Positions 45,068-54,857 of a stretch of DNA of 64,000 bases are shown in pieces. This stretch comes from Clostridium chrysemydis (GTDB lineage: Bacteria; Bacillota; Clostridia; Clostridiales; Clostridiaceae). The DNA lies in the NCBI RefSeq assembly GCF_015234215.1, contig NZ_JADEKP010000005.1:124001-188000 (forward strand), in the 5' to 3' direction. How positions within the stretch are numbered: position 1 is the stretch's first letter; each line of letters starts with the position of its first letter. A model generated the notes under the pieces. The model searched no databases. It saw only the letters and a program-made list of their open reading frames with translations, and was not told where the DNA came from. Position numbers and translations under genes: made by a program.

Positions 45068-46747
45068 TTACTCTTCTATCTTTAATAATTGATCAACAAC
45101 TCTTTGAGTAGATTTTCCGTCAAATTGATCAAAGAATGTTTTTCTAAATTTATCTAACTTATCAAGTTCAAAATTTTCTTCTTTTATTACTTTTATCATA
45201 CCATCTATATTTTTTACAATAGGTCCTGGTACGAAAGTTTCATAAGGATAGTAGAAATCTCTACTTGCTATATATTCATCTAAATCGTATGCAAAGAATA
45301 TCATAGGCTTTTTAAGTAATGAACATTCAAAACATACTGAAGAATAATCTGTTATTAAAATATCTGTTATAAATAGTAAATCATTTATTTCTCTTTCAGA
45401 TGATAAATCTATAACGAAATCTTTTGAGCTTTCAGGAATAACAAATGGAGTATTTATAAATGGATGTAATTTAACTATTACTTTATAGTCTTCTCCAAAT
45501 TCTTTCCTTAATTTTTCTAAATCAAATTTATCAAAATCATAATAAGCTGACTTTTGTCCATTCCCTCTAAAGGTTGGTGCAAATAATATAACTTTTTTAT
45601 CCTTTAAACTAGGATATTTGCTATATAAAGTTTCTATAGTTTTATCTTTATATTCTTCATCAAAGAATATATCTGTTCTAGGCACACCAGTTGAAACTAC
45701 TGAATTTTCTGAAATTCCAAAAGCTTCAGCGTAGTGAGATCTTATTGATTCAGAACTAACTATAGCCTTAGTGTAGTTTCTGTGGTTTTTAGACCTTGCT
45801 TTTGGACCACCTTTTTTACCAAGTCTACTAAATCCAAAAGTTTTAAAAGCTCCTGTTGCATGCCATAATTGGATAACATCAACGCCTTCTCTGATTTTGA
45901 ATTTGTATATTTGAGGATAATAATCATCAAGTAAGATGTATCTGCTAGTTGAAATATAATAAACTAAAGAATACATATCTTTTAAGCTTCTAGGTGCTGT
46001 TATACTAGGTTTTAGTATATGATTTATCTCATATCCACCCCTACTTAAAAGTTCTTTATGAATGAATTCAAAGTTACCTGAAAAATCAACCCTACTATCT
46101 GATAAAAATACTACTCTATTATTTCTTATTTTCATTCTTTTAGTAAAGAAGTATACAAATTGTAGAGATTTATTTCCGAGCTTTCTTTTTTGTTTTTTAA
46201 TGTATTTTTTAAACTTTTTAACTGTTTTACTTTGACTTTTTACAAGCTTGAAATATTCTTTTAAAGAAACCTTTTTATTTATAGATTCTACAACAAGTCT
46301 TCCTTTAGATCCCTTTATTCTTAAACTTTTAGCTCTTTTATAACTATTTAAAGCCAAGAATTTTTGCTTTTTAACTTTAGGGTCTCCTAAATAATTTAAA
46401 GGGTGCTCTATTTCTTCACCGTTAGCATTTATATATATTGATATCTCCCATGTACCTTGTGATAAAGGTCCCATATTATCAATAAATTCTAAATCTATAA
46501 ACCCGTAAAAACCTGAGTAATCGTAATTATGTTTACCTTCTCCACATTGCTCTGTTATATCACTTCTAAAAACATTTTGCGCAGGTATATAATACTTTTT
46601 ATCTTTATTTTTTATAATAAGCGATTTTTTAACTCTATGGTCTAAATTTATAGATTCTCCCTCAACGAAGGCGTACCCGCCAAGATACAGTCGACCTGTT
46701 TCATCGACCCACTCTAATTCGTCTATATATCCAAGAACTCTTTTCAT
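45068..46747 (-). CDS. tarL: CDP-ribitol/CDP-glycerol phosphotransferase (TarL/TagF family), long form
   Basis: A 559-residue enzyme. The N-terminal 150 residues form a beta-rich domain (VLGYIDELEWVDETGRLYLGG at its start, split by strands) seen in teichoic-acid polymerases; a lysine-rich helical stretch (about 165-205) likely binds membrane. The C-terminal 350 residues have the catalytic marks VIQLWHATGAFKTFGFS, GVPRTDIFFDE, LFAPTFRGNG, KLHPF and ILITDYSSVCFECSLLKKP. It is probably the poly-ribitol-phosphate polymerase; a primase role would then fall to the short paralogue. The name is inferred from TarIJ beside it. Confidence 0.82.
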   Translation of the reverse strand: MKRVLGYIDELEWVDETGRLYLGGYAFVEGESINLDHRVKKSLIIKNKDKKYYIPAQNVFRSDITEQCGEGKHNYDYSGFYGFIDLEFIDNMGPLSQGTWEISIYINANGEEIEHPLNYLGDPKVKKQKFLALNSYKRAKSLRIKGSKGRLVVESINKKVSLKEYFKLVKSQSKTVKKFKKYIKKQKRKLGNKSLQFVYFFTKRMKIRNNRVVFLSDSRVDFSGNFEFIHKELLSRGGYEINHILKPSITAPRSLKDMYSLVYYISTSRYILLDDYYPQIYKFKIREGVDVIQLWHATGAFKTFGFSRLGKKGGPKARSKNHRNYTKAIVSSESIRSHYAEAFGISENSVVSTGVPRTDIFFDEEYKDKTIETLYSKYPSLKDKKVILFAPTFRGNGQKSAYYDFDKFDLEKLRKEFGEDYKVIVKLHPFINTPFVIPESSKDFVIDLSSEREINDLLFITDILITDYSSVCFECSLLKKPMIFFAYDLDEYIASRDFYYPYETFVPGPIVKNIDGMIKVIKEENFELDKLDKFRKTFFDQFDGKSTQRVVDQLLKIEE

Positions 46748-46758
46748 AATTAACTCTC

Positions 46759-47937
46759 CTAATTATTAGAAATTACTTCGTGTTCAACATATATTATTCC
46801 CTTACCGGAAGTATCTTCTTTTCCTGTGACTTCAAAACTTCTCTTATTTGAATATCCTACAAAGAAAATACCTGTTCCTTCTCTAAGTTCTCCTGAAAGC
46901 ATATACTTTCCAGGTAATAAATCAGGCTTTAATCTTATTTTGATAGAATGTTCCCCCAAATCATTTTGAACTAAATATGATTCTTCCATTTTATCACTGC
47001 TATATATTTCATTTGTATCTGCATCTCTTATAGTAAATGACCATTTTAATCCTGGCATTTCTTGCTTTATGATGTAATCAAATGAATATTCTATATAATC
47101 TTTATATTTGAATTTAGAACCATCTTTAAATTTAAAGTTCTTAACTTCTATAAAGTCTTTTTTATCTATAGCAACCTTCTTTACTGCCTTTTTCTTTTTA
47201 GTTTCTTTTGCTTTTTCTTCTTTTAAAAACGTTTCGTATTTAGGGAGTATATCACAAGTATCTCCATAATCTATTAAGTGACCATCTTTAATCCACATAC
47301 ATTTAGTACAGAAAGATGATACTGTATAAAGAGAGTGACTTACGAAAAATATTGTTTTACCAGATTTTCTAAATTCACTCATTTTTCTTAAACATTTTGT
47401 TTTAAAAATATCGTCTCCAACAGCTAGTGCTTCGTCAACTATCAAAACATCAGGGTCAACATTTACAGAAATTGCAAACCCTAATCTTGACTTCATTCCG
47501 CTTGAATAAGTTCTAACTGGTTGGTATATATAGTCTCCGATATCAGCAAAGTCTATAATATCTTCTACTTTAGCTTCTATCTCGCTTTTCGTATACCCTA
47601 GTATAGCCCCTTTAACAAATATGTTCTCATATCCTGTTAGTTCATCATCGAATCCTGAGTTTAACTCAAGTATAGCCGATATTTTACCTTCAATTTCACA
47701 ACTTCCTGAAGTTGGTGCTACAACACCTGTTATTATTTTTAAAAGAGTAGATTTACCTGCCCCATTTTTACCTAAAACTCCGACAGCTTCTCCTTTTTCA
47801 ATATTCACATCTATATTTGTAAGAGCGTTATATTCAATATAATTTTTTTGATTGAATATTAAATCCATAACCCTCTTAAATGGTTTTTGATATATTCTAT
47901 ATGTTTTACATATATTATTTAATTTAATAGCGTACAT
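46759..47937 (-). CDS. tarH: Polysaccharide/teichoic acid ABC exporter ATPase
   Basis: A 392-residue ATPase of the TagH/Wzt group. Walker A is GKNGAGKSTLL (about residue 55), signature TYSSGMKSRLGF, Walker B DVLIVDEALAVGD, all family typical. Residues about 265-385 form a beta-sandwich domain like the polymer-binding domain of Wzt, so it may recognise the polymer end; classical TagH has a different C-terminus. With the permease encoded before it, it would move a finished lipid-linked polymer across the membrane. Confidence 0.9.
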   Translation of the reverse strand: MYAIKLNNICKTYRIYQKPFKRVMDLIFNQKNYIEYNALTNIDVNIEKGEAVGVLGKNGAGKSTLLKIITGVVAPTSGSCEIEGKISAILELNSGFDDELTGYENIFVKGAILGYTKSEIEAKVEDIIDFADIGDYIYQPVRTYSSGMKSRLGFAISVNVDPDVLIVDEALAVGDDIFKTKCLRKMSEFRKSGKTIFFVSHSLYTVSSFCTKCMWIKDGHLIDYGDTCDILPKYETFLKEEKAKETKKKKAVKKVAIDKKDFIEVKNFKFKDGSKFKYKDYIEYSFDYIIKQEMPGLKWSFTIRDADTNEIYSSDKMEESYLVQNDLGEHSIKIRLKPDLLPGKYMLSGELREGTGIFFVGYSNKRSFEVTGKEDTSGKGIIYVEHEVISNN

Positions 47938-47961
47938 AATTATAATCTCCTTCTATAAACA

Positions 47962-48774
47962 TTATAAAATGTCTGCAAAGTAATCTCTTAATTTACCATG
48001 GAAAAATACACCAATTACAAATAAAATTATTACAACTACCCAGAAGTAAGCTGTTAAAACTGGACTCTCGAAGAACCATTTTCCATAAAGCATAGATTCT
48101 CTAAATCCTTCTATAATATAAAAAAATGGGTTTAATTTTACTATCATTTTTATAGTTCCATGTAAATTCTCGATTGGCCATAAAATTGGACTCACCCAGA
48201 ATATTAATACGATTATAGAGTTTAATAGAAACTCTAAATCTCTACTTACAACAACCAATGCTGACGTAGTTAAAGATATCGCAACTAATAAAATTCCCGC
48301 AGCTACTGCATAATAAATTATTTGAATCCAGTAGATATTCGGAAATATACCATATGCAAAACATACTAAAAATCCTATCCCTACAAACATAAAACTACTA
48401 ATGAATGCTGACAATACTTTAAAAGTTGGTATTGTAGACACTGGAAAAACCATCTTAGTAACTAAATATTTATTTTTTCTTATTGAACTTGCAGCCGGAA
48501 CTAAAGTATCTCTTATAAAGAACCAAGGTAGTAGTCCTACTACAAGCCATGCCATATAAGGTACATGCTCTGTACTTTTTCCACCCTTTAATCCAACTTG
48601 AATTGTAAACCAATAAGCAAAAACAAATATTAGGTTTTTAATAATAGGCCATGCTATTCCAAGGGCAGTTCCAGAAAACTGCTTCTTAAGATCTTTTTGA
48701 GCCATTTGGAATATTTGCTTATAATTGCATATATGCTCACGCCATACTAATTTTAAGCTTTCTAAGAAATTCAT
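47962..48774 (-). CDS. tarG: Polysaccharide/teichoic acid ABC exporter permease
   Basis: A 270-residue ABC-2 permease with six helices. Family marks are QMAQKDLKKQFSGTALGIAW, then YMAWLVVGLLPWFFIRDTL and the C-terminal FWVSPILWPIENL, LNPFFYIIEGFRESMLYG. This is the TagG/Wzm/KpsM pattern. It is the first gene of the leftward seven-gene polyol-phosphate cluster, with an extended -10 (TGATATAAT, 48858-48850 on the minus strand) about 80 bases upstream. Confidence 0.92.
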   Translation of the reverse strand: MNFLESLKLVWREHICNYKQIFQMAQKDLKKQFSGTALGIAWPIIKNLIFVFAYWFTIQVGLKGGKSTEHVPYMAWLVVGLLPWFFIRDTLVPAASSIRKNKYLVTKMVFPVSTIPTFKVLSAFISSFMFVGIGFLVCFAYGIFPNIYWIQIIYYAVAAGILLVAISLTTSALVVVSRDLEFLLNSIIVLIFWVSPILWPIENLHGTIKMIVKLNPFFYIIEGFRESMLYGKWFFESPVLTAYFWVVVIILFVIGVFFHGKLRDYFADIL

Positions 48775-48942
48775 AAGTCTTCTCCTTCTAAATTCACCTT
48801 CTATTTAATTTTCTAAATAACATAAGGTTATGTATCGTTAACTAGCTAAATTATATCACATTTTAAAGATATCAATTCACCTATTTTAAGTTATACCACA
48901 ATTTCTATGTATATTTATTTAAAAACTCTTAACTTTTAAATA

Positions 48943-48978
48943 AAAAAAATACTTCAAAACAACAGTTTTGAAGTATTT
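48943..48978 (-). terminator. Terminator of the tRNA gene
   Basis: 14-bp perfect stem (48947-48960 with 48965-48978) starting right at the 3' CCA end, followed by eight T on the minus strand. Confidence 0.95.
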
Positions 48979-49052
48979 GGTAGAGCGTATAGGAATCGAA
49001 CCCATAATGTACCGTCCGTAGCGGTAAGTTATATCCATTTAACTAACGCTCC
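48978..49052 (-). tRNA. tRNA-Arg (anticodon ACG)
   Basis: 75 bases including encoded CCA. The cloverleaf folds by eye: acceptor GGAGCGT with ACGCTCT (last pair G-U), D stem GTTA/TAAC, anticodon stem TACCG/CGGTA around loop CTACGGA, so anticodon ACG, and T arm with loop TTCGATT. It reads CGN arginine codons after A34 deamination. Single gene with its own terminator. Confidence 0.95.
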
Positions 49053-49108
49053 TTATTAGCCTTTAACAGCATAATATTAACATAAATCTAATGTAAGTGC
49101 AAATTAAA

Positions 49109-49966
49109 TTAAAGATATATATCGGAAAATTCTATTTCTAACTGTTGAATTTTGTCATCACTGTTCATTTTCTTACTTTCTCTTATATTTTCTTCTTTTT
49201 TGTTAGGGAATTTTAAAATTATTTCTGTTCCAACGTTAATTACACTAGCTATATTTATTTCACCGCTTTGTGCATATACTAAACCCTTTACTAAGTCTAA
49301 TCCTATACCTGACCCCATCTTACTGTCTGATTCTTCAGCCTGCTCGTATCTGTTAAATACTAATTCTAACTTATCACTACTTATTCCTCTACCTGAATCC
49401 TTTATGTGAATATTTATATAATCATTTTTAGCAAACACATTAACAAATATACTTGTATTTTCTTTAGAATATTTTATTGAGTTTGAGATTATATTTATAA
49501 GAATTCTATCTAAAGCTTCCGGGTCTATACCTATAATTACTTCTTCTTTATTTGTATCAAAAATTACATCTATATTTTTTTGCTTTGCATACTTATCTAT
49601 TGATATTATTAAGTTCTCAATAAAACTTATAACTTCTATATTTTCTTTATGTATCTTGTAGCAATTGTTTGATATTTTAGCTGCATCTACCATATTATTT
49701 GCAAGTTTTAATAACTTGTAGCTATTCCTTCTTAAGATATCAAGATACTCTACAGTTTTTAAATCTCTTTTTATATTATCCCTACTAAGTAATAGTTGTA
49801 CTACGCTTATAATAATATTTATAGGTGTTCTTAAATCATGAGATAGATTTATTATAAAATTCTCACCATCTTTATTAACTTTAATTATTTCTTCTAATTG
49901 TTTTGCAATTTCTTTATCTTCTATTTCGTTAAGGCTCTCTAATAATTTATCTATTTCTTCATTCAT
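49109..49966 (-). CDS. Soluble sensor-type histidine kinase, orphan
   Basis: A 285-residue kinase without membrane helix or clear sensor domain. The H box is INLSHDLRTPINIII (His about residue 43), then the DHp second helix, N box ILINIISNSIKYS, G1 HIKDSGRGIS, F box VFNRYEQAEE and G2 GSGIGLDLVKGLV. The first 35 residues form a short helix. The ATG at 49966 follows GGGGATG; an upstream in-frame start at 50026 lacks a site. There is no response regulator next to it, so its partner lies elsewhere; cytoplasmic sensing through a partner is likely. Confidence 0.9.
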   Translation of the reverse strand: MNEEIDKLLESLNEIEDKEIAKQLEEIIKVNKDGENFIINLSHDLRTPINIIISVVQLLLSRDNIKRDLKTVEYLDILRRNSYKLLKLANNMVDAAKISNNCYKIHKENIEVISFIENLIISIDKYAKQKNIDVIFDTNKEEVIIGIDPEALDRILINIISNSIKYSKENTSIFVNVFAKNDYINIHIKDSGRGISSDKLELVFNRYEQAEESDSKMGSGIGLDLVKGLVYAQSGEINIASVINVGTEIILKFPNKKEENIRESKKMNSDDKIQQLEIEFSDIYL

Positions 49967-50148
49967 AGTAACATCCCCTAACTTCTTACTATTTATAATT
50001 TTATCATTTAAAAAGACAGCTAACAACCATTTTATGTAATTTAATACTTTTTTTACTTATGTTTATAGTCGTTTTTTTGTTATAATTTACATAATCGAAC
50101 TAAATAAATTCACATACTAATAGTGTTTACTGAAAGGAGGTTTTTAAC

Positions 50149-51024
50149 ATGGCTAATTTTTATATACTAACAGATTCATCTTGTGACTTACCAAAGGATT
50201 TAATTGAAAAAAACTCTATAGACTATTTAGGACTTATTTGTAATTTTAATAATAAAGATTATATTGAAGACTTTGGCACATCACTTTCTTATTCTGATTT
50301 TTATGAAGAAATACGAAAAGGTACTATGCCAACTACTTCTCAGATAAATAGTTTCAGATTTTCAGAAACTTTTTTAGAGTATGCAAAATCTGAAAAACCG
50401 CTTTTATACGTAAGTTTTTCATCTAGTCTAAGTGGAACTTATAATAGTGCCCTAATAGCAAAAGAAGAAACTTTAGAAAAATATCCGAATGCTAAAATTG
50501 AGATAATAGATAGTAAATCTGCATCTTTAGGAGTAGGTTTACTTGTAATGGAATCTTGCAAATTAAGAGATTCCGGTTATACTTTAGATGATGCAGTAAA
50601 ATATCTAGATGATTTTAAATATAAAATTAATCATATATTTACTGTAGATGATTTAAATCACCTTAAAAGAGGTGGAAGAATATCAAGTGCAGCAGCTACT
50701 TTTGGAAGTCTTTTAAATATAAAGCCTATTTTAAGGGTTTCAAACGAGGGTAGTTTAGTTAGCTATTCTAAAGTAAAGGGAAGAAAAAAATCTATTAAAA
50801 CTCTTTTTGAAGAGATAAAAAATAGAATTATAGACCCTAAAAATCAAACTGTATATATTTCTCATGCTGATTGTATTGAGGATGCTTTAAAATTATCAAA
50901 TATGATAAAAGAAGAGTTTTCTATACCAGTTGTTATAAATTATATAGGTTTAGCAATAGGTAGCCACACAGGCGCAAATGCACTTGCAATATTTTGTACT
51001 GGAACAAATAGAGAAGAAGATTAA
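50149..51024 (+). CDS. DegV-family fatty acid-binding protein
   Basis: A 291-residue DegV protein. N-terminal ILTDSSCDLP is the family start; SQINSFRFSETF, LLYVSFSSSLSGTYNSA with the carboxylate-contacting Ser/Thr, and the C-terminal GLAIGSHTGANALAIF complete it. Family role: DegV/FakB proteins bind a fatty acid and present it to the kinase FakA for phosphorylation and use in phospholipid synthesis. No FakA is adjacent. AAAGGAGG lies before the ATG and an extended -10 (TGTTATAAT) lies further upstream. Confidence 0.93.
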   Translation: MANFYILTDSSCDLPKDLIEKNSIDYLGLICNFNNKDYIEDFGTSLSYSDFYEEIRKGTMPTTSQINSFRFSETFLEYAKSEKPLLYVSFSSSLSGTYNSALIAKEETLEKYPNAKIEIIDSKSASLGVGLLVMESCKLRDSGYTLDDAVKYLDDFKYKINHIFTVDDLNHLKRGGRISSAAATFGSLLNIKPILRVSNEGSLVSYSKVKGRKKSIKTLFEEIKNRIIDPKNQTVYISHADCIEDALKLSNMIKEEFSIPVVINYIGLAIGSHTGANALAIFCTGTNREED

Positions 51025-51090
51025 ATTGAATAATCCCAAAGGTCTTAGCTAAAACTATCCTTAAAAGCTATAGATAGAAAGGGGATTTTT

Positions 51091-51666
51091 ATGAAAAGTC
51101 TTAAAAATAGTAAAACTCTATTAAACTTAGCTAACTCTTTTGCTGGGGAAGCTCAAGCTAGGGATAGGTATACTTTTTATGCTGAAAAAGCAAAAAAAGA
51201 AGGTCACAAAAAAGTAGAGTCAGTTTTCCTTGAGGTTGCTGATAACGAAAGAGCTCATGCTAAAGTCTTTTATGACTTACTAATTAAAGAATTTAGTCAT
51301 GATATTATAACTGTTGATTCAGGTTTTCCTATAGGATTTGGTAGCACTTTAGATAATTTAAAATACGCCGCAGAGGGTGAGCATCATGAATGGGGATCTG
51401 TGTACCCTGAGTATGGAGACATAGCAGCTAGGGAAGGTTTTTTAGAAGTTTCTGAAGCTTTTAAGCTTATAGCATCTATCGAAAAACACCACGAGGCTAA
51501 ATTCAAATCTTTATACGATGAAATGAGTAATGATTTACTTTATAAAAATAGTACTCCAATTACTTGGCATTGTATAAATTGCGGTTATATTTTTGAAGGC
51601 ACAGAAGCTCCGGCTTCATGCCCATCTTGCCACCACCCTATAGGCTTCTTTGAAAAAGTTTTATAA
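51091..51666 (+). CDS. rbr: Rubrerythrin
   Basis: A 191-residue rubrerythrin. The diiron four-helix domain carries the ligands in SFAGEAQARDRY, EVADNERAHA, AAEGEHHEW and IASIEKHHEAKF. The C-terminal rubredoxin-like domain has CINCGYIF and CPSCHHPIGF. It reduces hydrogen peroxide with electrons from NADH via rubredoxin, protecting an anaerobe from oxygen stress. AAGGGGAT precedes the ATG. It may be transcribed with the DegV gene 66 bases before, though the gap could hold a promoter. A strong bidirectional terminator follows. Confidence 0.95.
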   Translation: MKSLKNSKTLLNLANSFAGEAQARDRYTFYAEKAKKEGHKKVESVFLEVADNERAHAKVFYDLLIKEFSHDIITVDSGFPIGFGSTLDNLKYAAEGEHHEWGSVYPEYGDIAAREGFLEVSEAFKLIASIEKHHEAKFKSLYDEMSNDLLYKNSTPITWHCINCGYIFEGTEAPASCPSCHHPIGFFEKVL

Positions 51667-51705
51667 TATCATGGTTTAAATTAATACATACCATATACAG
51701 ATACA

Positions 51706-51741
51706 AAAAAGAGATTACACCTAAGTGTAATCTCTTTTTAT
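51706..51741. terminator. Bidirectional terminator
   Basis: 15-bp stem (51706-51720 with 51725-51739), CTAA loop, A and T runs, between convergent rbr and sbcC. Confidence 0.95.
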
Positions 51742-54700
51742 TTAAAGCACATTAAATTTAGCAGTGCTTCCTTTGATTGAAGAAGAAACTTCTAATTTAG
51801 CCCCTATTCTTTCTTTTAGCTCTTCTCTATGGGATATTACTCCAACAAGTCTACCTGCACTTTGTAAGTCTAAAAGAGTTGAAATCGCAGCTTCTAAAGA
51901 TTCATCGTCTAAAGTACCAAAACCTTCATCTATAAAGATAGTTTGAAGTGATACTCCTCCTGATGATTCTTGAACTATATCTGATAGTCCAAGTGCTAAT
52001 GAAAGTGATGCTTTAAAACTTTCTCCACCTGATATTGAACTTATGTCTCTTTCTTTTCCTGTGTTCGCATCTATTATATCTAAATCTAATCCCTTAGCAC
52101 CGGCACCCTTTGCTCTATCTGTTTTTCTGATTAATTTGTATCTGCCATTTGTCATTTTTCTTAATCTAATATTTGCAGCATCTATAATATCCTCGAAATA
52201 AGATGCTAAAACATATCTTTCAAAACTTATATAAGGTGCTGATTTACCGCTAGTAGTATTTGCAAGTTCCCCAATAACTTTATACTCTTTTCCAACATAT
52301 TCAAACTTCGAGTTTAACTCTTCTATGTTTTTAAGCATAGTTTTGTTGTTTTTAAGGACTGCTATCTCTTCTTCCCTTACCTTATCTAAAGTTTTTTCTT
52401 TATCTAAAAGATAATCTAATCTTTCATTTAATTTTTCTACATTTATATTTTTTAAGTTTTTGCACTTTTCATCTAGATCTTTTTTCTTACCTATAGTTTG
52501 ATTCAGTTCTATAACATATTTATCTATATATTCTTTTATTTCTAAAGCACTTTTTATAAATGATTTTATTTTTTCGTAGTCTTCTTTAGATTCAAAACCT
52601 TTATCTAATATATCTTTTTCTATTTCTAGGCTTAAAAACTCTATTTCCTTTTTTAATTCTTCTATTATTTTAATTCCTTGAACTTTTTCTGATTCTAATT
52701 TATTTAATTTTATTTTGGAATTATCTCTATCTTCTATAGATTTTTTTAAAAGTAATTCTAAATTCTTTAGTTTATTTTCTTTTTCTAATATTTTATTTTC
52801 TAATATTTCTAATGATATTATGTCTTTTGGAATTTCTTCTTTTAAAGATTCATATTTTGATTTTACTTCACCTATAACTCCAGATAGAATACTCTCTTTA
52901 TTATTTATATCTTCAAATTTTTCTTCTAATTCTTTTATAAAATTAGTTGTTTTTTTAATATCTTCTTCTAACTTAGATTTATTTTTAATTTCTTCATCTA
53001 AGGTTTTAATTTTATTTTCTATATTTTTTATTTCTATTGAGATATTCTTTCCTTTTTCTAAGAATTCTTCTAACAGCCCATCTTTATATACGCTTTTATT
53101 AAAGCTTTCTAAAGACTCATCCATATCTTTTTTAGAAATTTTAATATTATTATTTAAAATTTCAAGTTGGTTTAGATATGTGTTCCACTCTTCTCTTGTC
53201 TTTTCAAATAGTTCCTTTATTTTTTCTAAAACATCCTCTGTTATATCCTCACTAGTTAAAAGAGCTGGATTTGGATGATCTAAAGAACCGCATACAGGGC
53301 AAGGTTTATTTTCTTCTAAAGCTTTAGCTAAAACCCCAGCCTTTTCTTTCATAAATATATCTTGCATTTTATCGTATTTTTCTTTTATCTTTAAATAATT
53401 TTCTTCTTTTATTTTAATATCTTTACTTCTTTCTTCGTGCTTTATTTTTGCTTTTTCATATCTTTCAACTATCTTATATGCATCTCTTAGTTTAGCTATT
53501 TTATTATTTCTTTCAGTATTCTCTTTCTCTAAATTTGCCTTTTCTATCTCTAAATTGCTTATATTTTTAAATCTATTTTCTAAATCTTCTTTTTTAGTTT
53601 TAGATTCTTCTATAAGTTTTTTGTTCTTTTCTTTTTCTTTAATTAAAAGGGCTTGTTCTTTTAACTTATCTTTTATTAACTCTTTTATATTATCAAAATC
53701 TAATATTTTTGGTTTTATATCTTTAAATTTTGATATTTCTATAGTTATTTCTTTTCTTTTAGGTTCTTTTGATTCTTCTATTAAAACCTGCTTTTCTAAG
53801 CTTACTAAAGTTTCATTATTTTCTTCAATTTCTTTAGAAAGACTCGTCATTTCATCGATTCTTTTTTTAAACCTTAATTCATTTTCTATATTTTTATCTT
53901 CTTTAAATTTTATTTCTTTTGCTAAATCTATCTTCTTTAAAATAACAGTTTTTTCTTCTATATCTTTTTCCCTTAATTTTAATTCTTCTAATTTCTTTTC
54001 AGTTAATTCTCTATCTTCTAAAAGCTTTTTCTCGTTTTGAGCTTCTATCTTTTTTTCCTTTAATAAATCTATGTCTTTTTTTAAAATATCTAATTCTTTC
54101 TTGTTTTCTTTATATGTTTTTTCTTCTTCACTTATAAGAATTTTAAGGTCTCCTATAACTTTAATGAAGTCCATATACTCATCATTAATAATATTATGTT
54201 CACCTTTAATATTGCTTATAAAAGCACCCATCTTAGTTCTTAATTCTTCTGTTTCTTTTCTTAATTCCCTTGCTCTGTCTTCTAATTTTATTTGAATCTT
54301 TTTAAAGTTGTATGTGTTAAATATTTTTCTAAATATTTCTTCTTTATCTTTAGATGGTGCTACTAATAGTTTTTTAAATTCACCTTGAGGTAACATAACT
54401 ATTTGCTTGAATTGATCTTTAGTTATCCCTAATATCTCTATAAGCTTTGAGTCTACTGTCTTTGGCTTTGTAATAACCTTACCATCAGGCATTAAAAGCT
54501 CTGCTTCAGCTTTTTTTGTAGTAGTTCCTTCACCTCTTTGCTTTGCTCTCTCTTGAGTTGGACTTCTTCTTATCTTATATATCTCACCTTTTAACTCAAA
54601 CTCAAGTTCAACAAAAGTTTCGTCTTTTGAAGTTGCAAAATCACTTCTAAGCTTTTCAGCATCTGTTCTTAGTTCACCGCTTCCCTCTCCGTAAAGGGCA

Positions 54701-54852
54701 TAGCATATAGCATCAAATATAGTAGTTTTCCCAGCTCCAGTTTTACCTGTTATAACAAATATATTTTGCCCGTTAAGTTCTGTGAAATCTAATGGCTTTT
54801 GAGTATCACCATAAGGCCCAAACGCTGATATTGTAAGTCTTGTTGGTCTCAT
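51742..54852 (-). CDS. sbcC: Exonuclease subunit SbcC (Rad50-like SMC ATPase)
   Basis: A 1036-residue SMC-type ATPase. N-terminal Walker A is VITGKTGAGKTTIFDA (about 34-49). Two very long lysine/glutamate-rich coiled coils (about 180-480 and 550-870) flank the zinc hook CPVCGSLDHP. The C-terminal lobe has signature SSISGGESFKASLSLALGLSD and Walker B TIFIDEGFGTLDDES. With SbcD it opens hairpins and protein-blocked DNA ends. It follows sbcD by 5 bases. The Lys/Glu bias produces long false frames on the other strand. Confidence 0.96.
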   Translation of the reverse strand: MRPTRLTISAFGPYGDTQKPLDFTELNGQNIFVITGKTGAGKTTIFDAICYALYGEGSGELRTDAEKLRSDFATSKDETFVELEFELKGEIYKIRRSPTQERAKQRGEGTTTKKAEAELLMPDGKVITKPKTVDSKLIEILGITKDQFKQIVMLPQGEFKKLLVAPSKDKEEIFRKIFNTYNFKKIQIKLEDRARELRKETEELRTKMGAFISNIKGEHNIINDEYMDFIKVIGDLKILISEEEKTYKENKKELDILKKDIDLLKEKKIEAQNEKKLLEDRELTEKKLEELKLREKDIEEKTVILKKIDLAKEIKFKEDKNIENELRFKKRIDEMTSLSKEIEENNETLVSLEKQVLIEESKEPKRKEITIEISKFKDIKPKILDFDNIKELIKDKLKEQALLIKEKEKNKKLIEESKTKKEDLENRFKNISNLEIEKANLEKENTERNNKIAKLRDAYKIVERYEKAKIKHEERSKDIKIKEENYLKIKEKYDKMQDIFMKEKAGVLAKALEENKPCPVCGSLDHPNPALLTSEDITEDVLEKIKELFEKTREEWNTYLNQLEILNNNIKISKKDMDESLESFNKSVYKDGLLEEFLEKGKNISIEIKNIENKIKTLDEEIKNKSKLEEDIKKTTNFIKELEEKFEDINNKESILSGVIGEVKSKYESLKEEIPKDIISLEILENKILEKENKLKNLELLLKKSIEDRDNSKIKLNKLESEKVQGIKIIEELKKEIEFLSLEIEKDILDKGFESKEDYEKIKSFIKSALEIKEYIDKYVIELNQTIGKKKDLDEKCKNLKNINVEKLNERLDYLLDKEKTLDKVREEEIAVLKNNKTMLKNIEELNSKFEYVGKEYKVIGELANTTSGKSAPYISFERYVLASYFEDIIDAANIRLRKMTNGRYKLIRKTDRAKGAGAKGLDLDIIDANTGKERDISSISGGESFKASLSLALGLSDIVQESSGGVSLQTIFIDEGFGTLDDESLEAAISTLLDLQSAGRLVGVISHREELKERIGAKLEVSSSIKGSTAKFNVL

Positions 54853-54857
54853 ACTCC

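Noticed and set aside
52715-53278. Long plus-strand open frame opposite sbcC, and similar ones at 53555-54040 and 54071-54295
   Set aside because: They are rich in Ser, Phe and Leu, the mirror of the Lys/Glu coiled coils of SbcC, have no ribosome binding sites and no family pattern.
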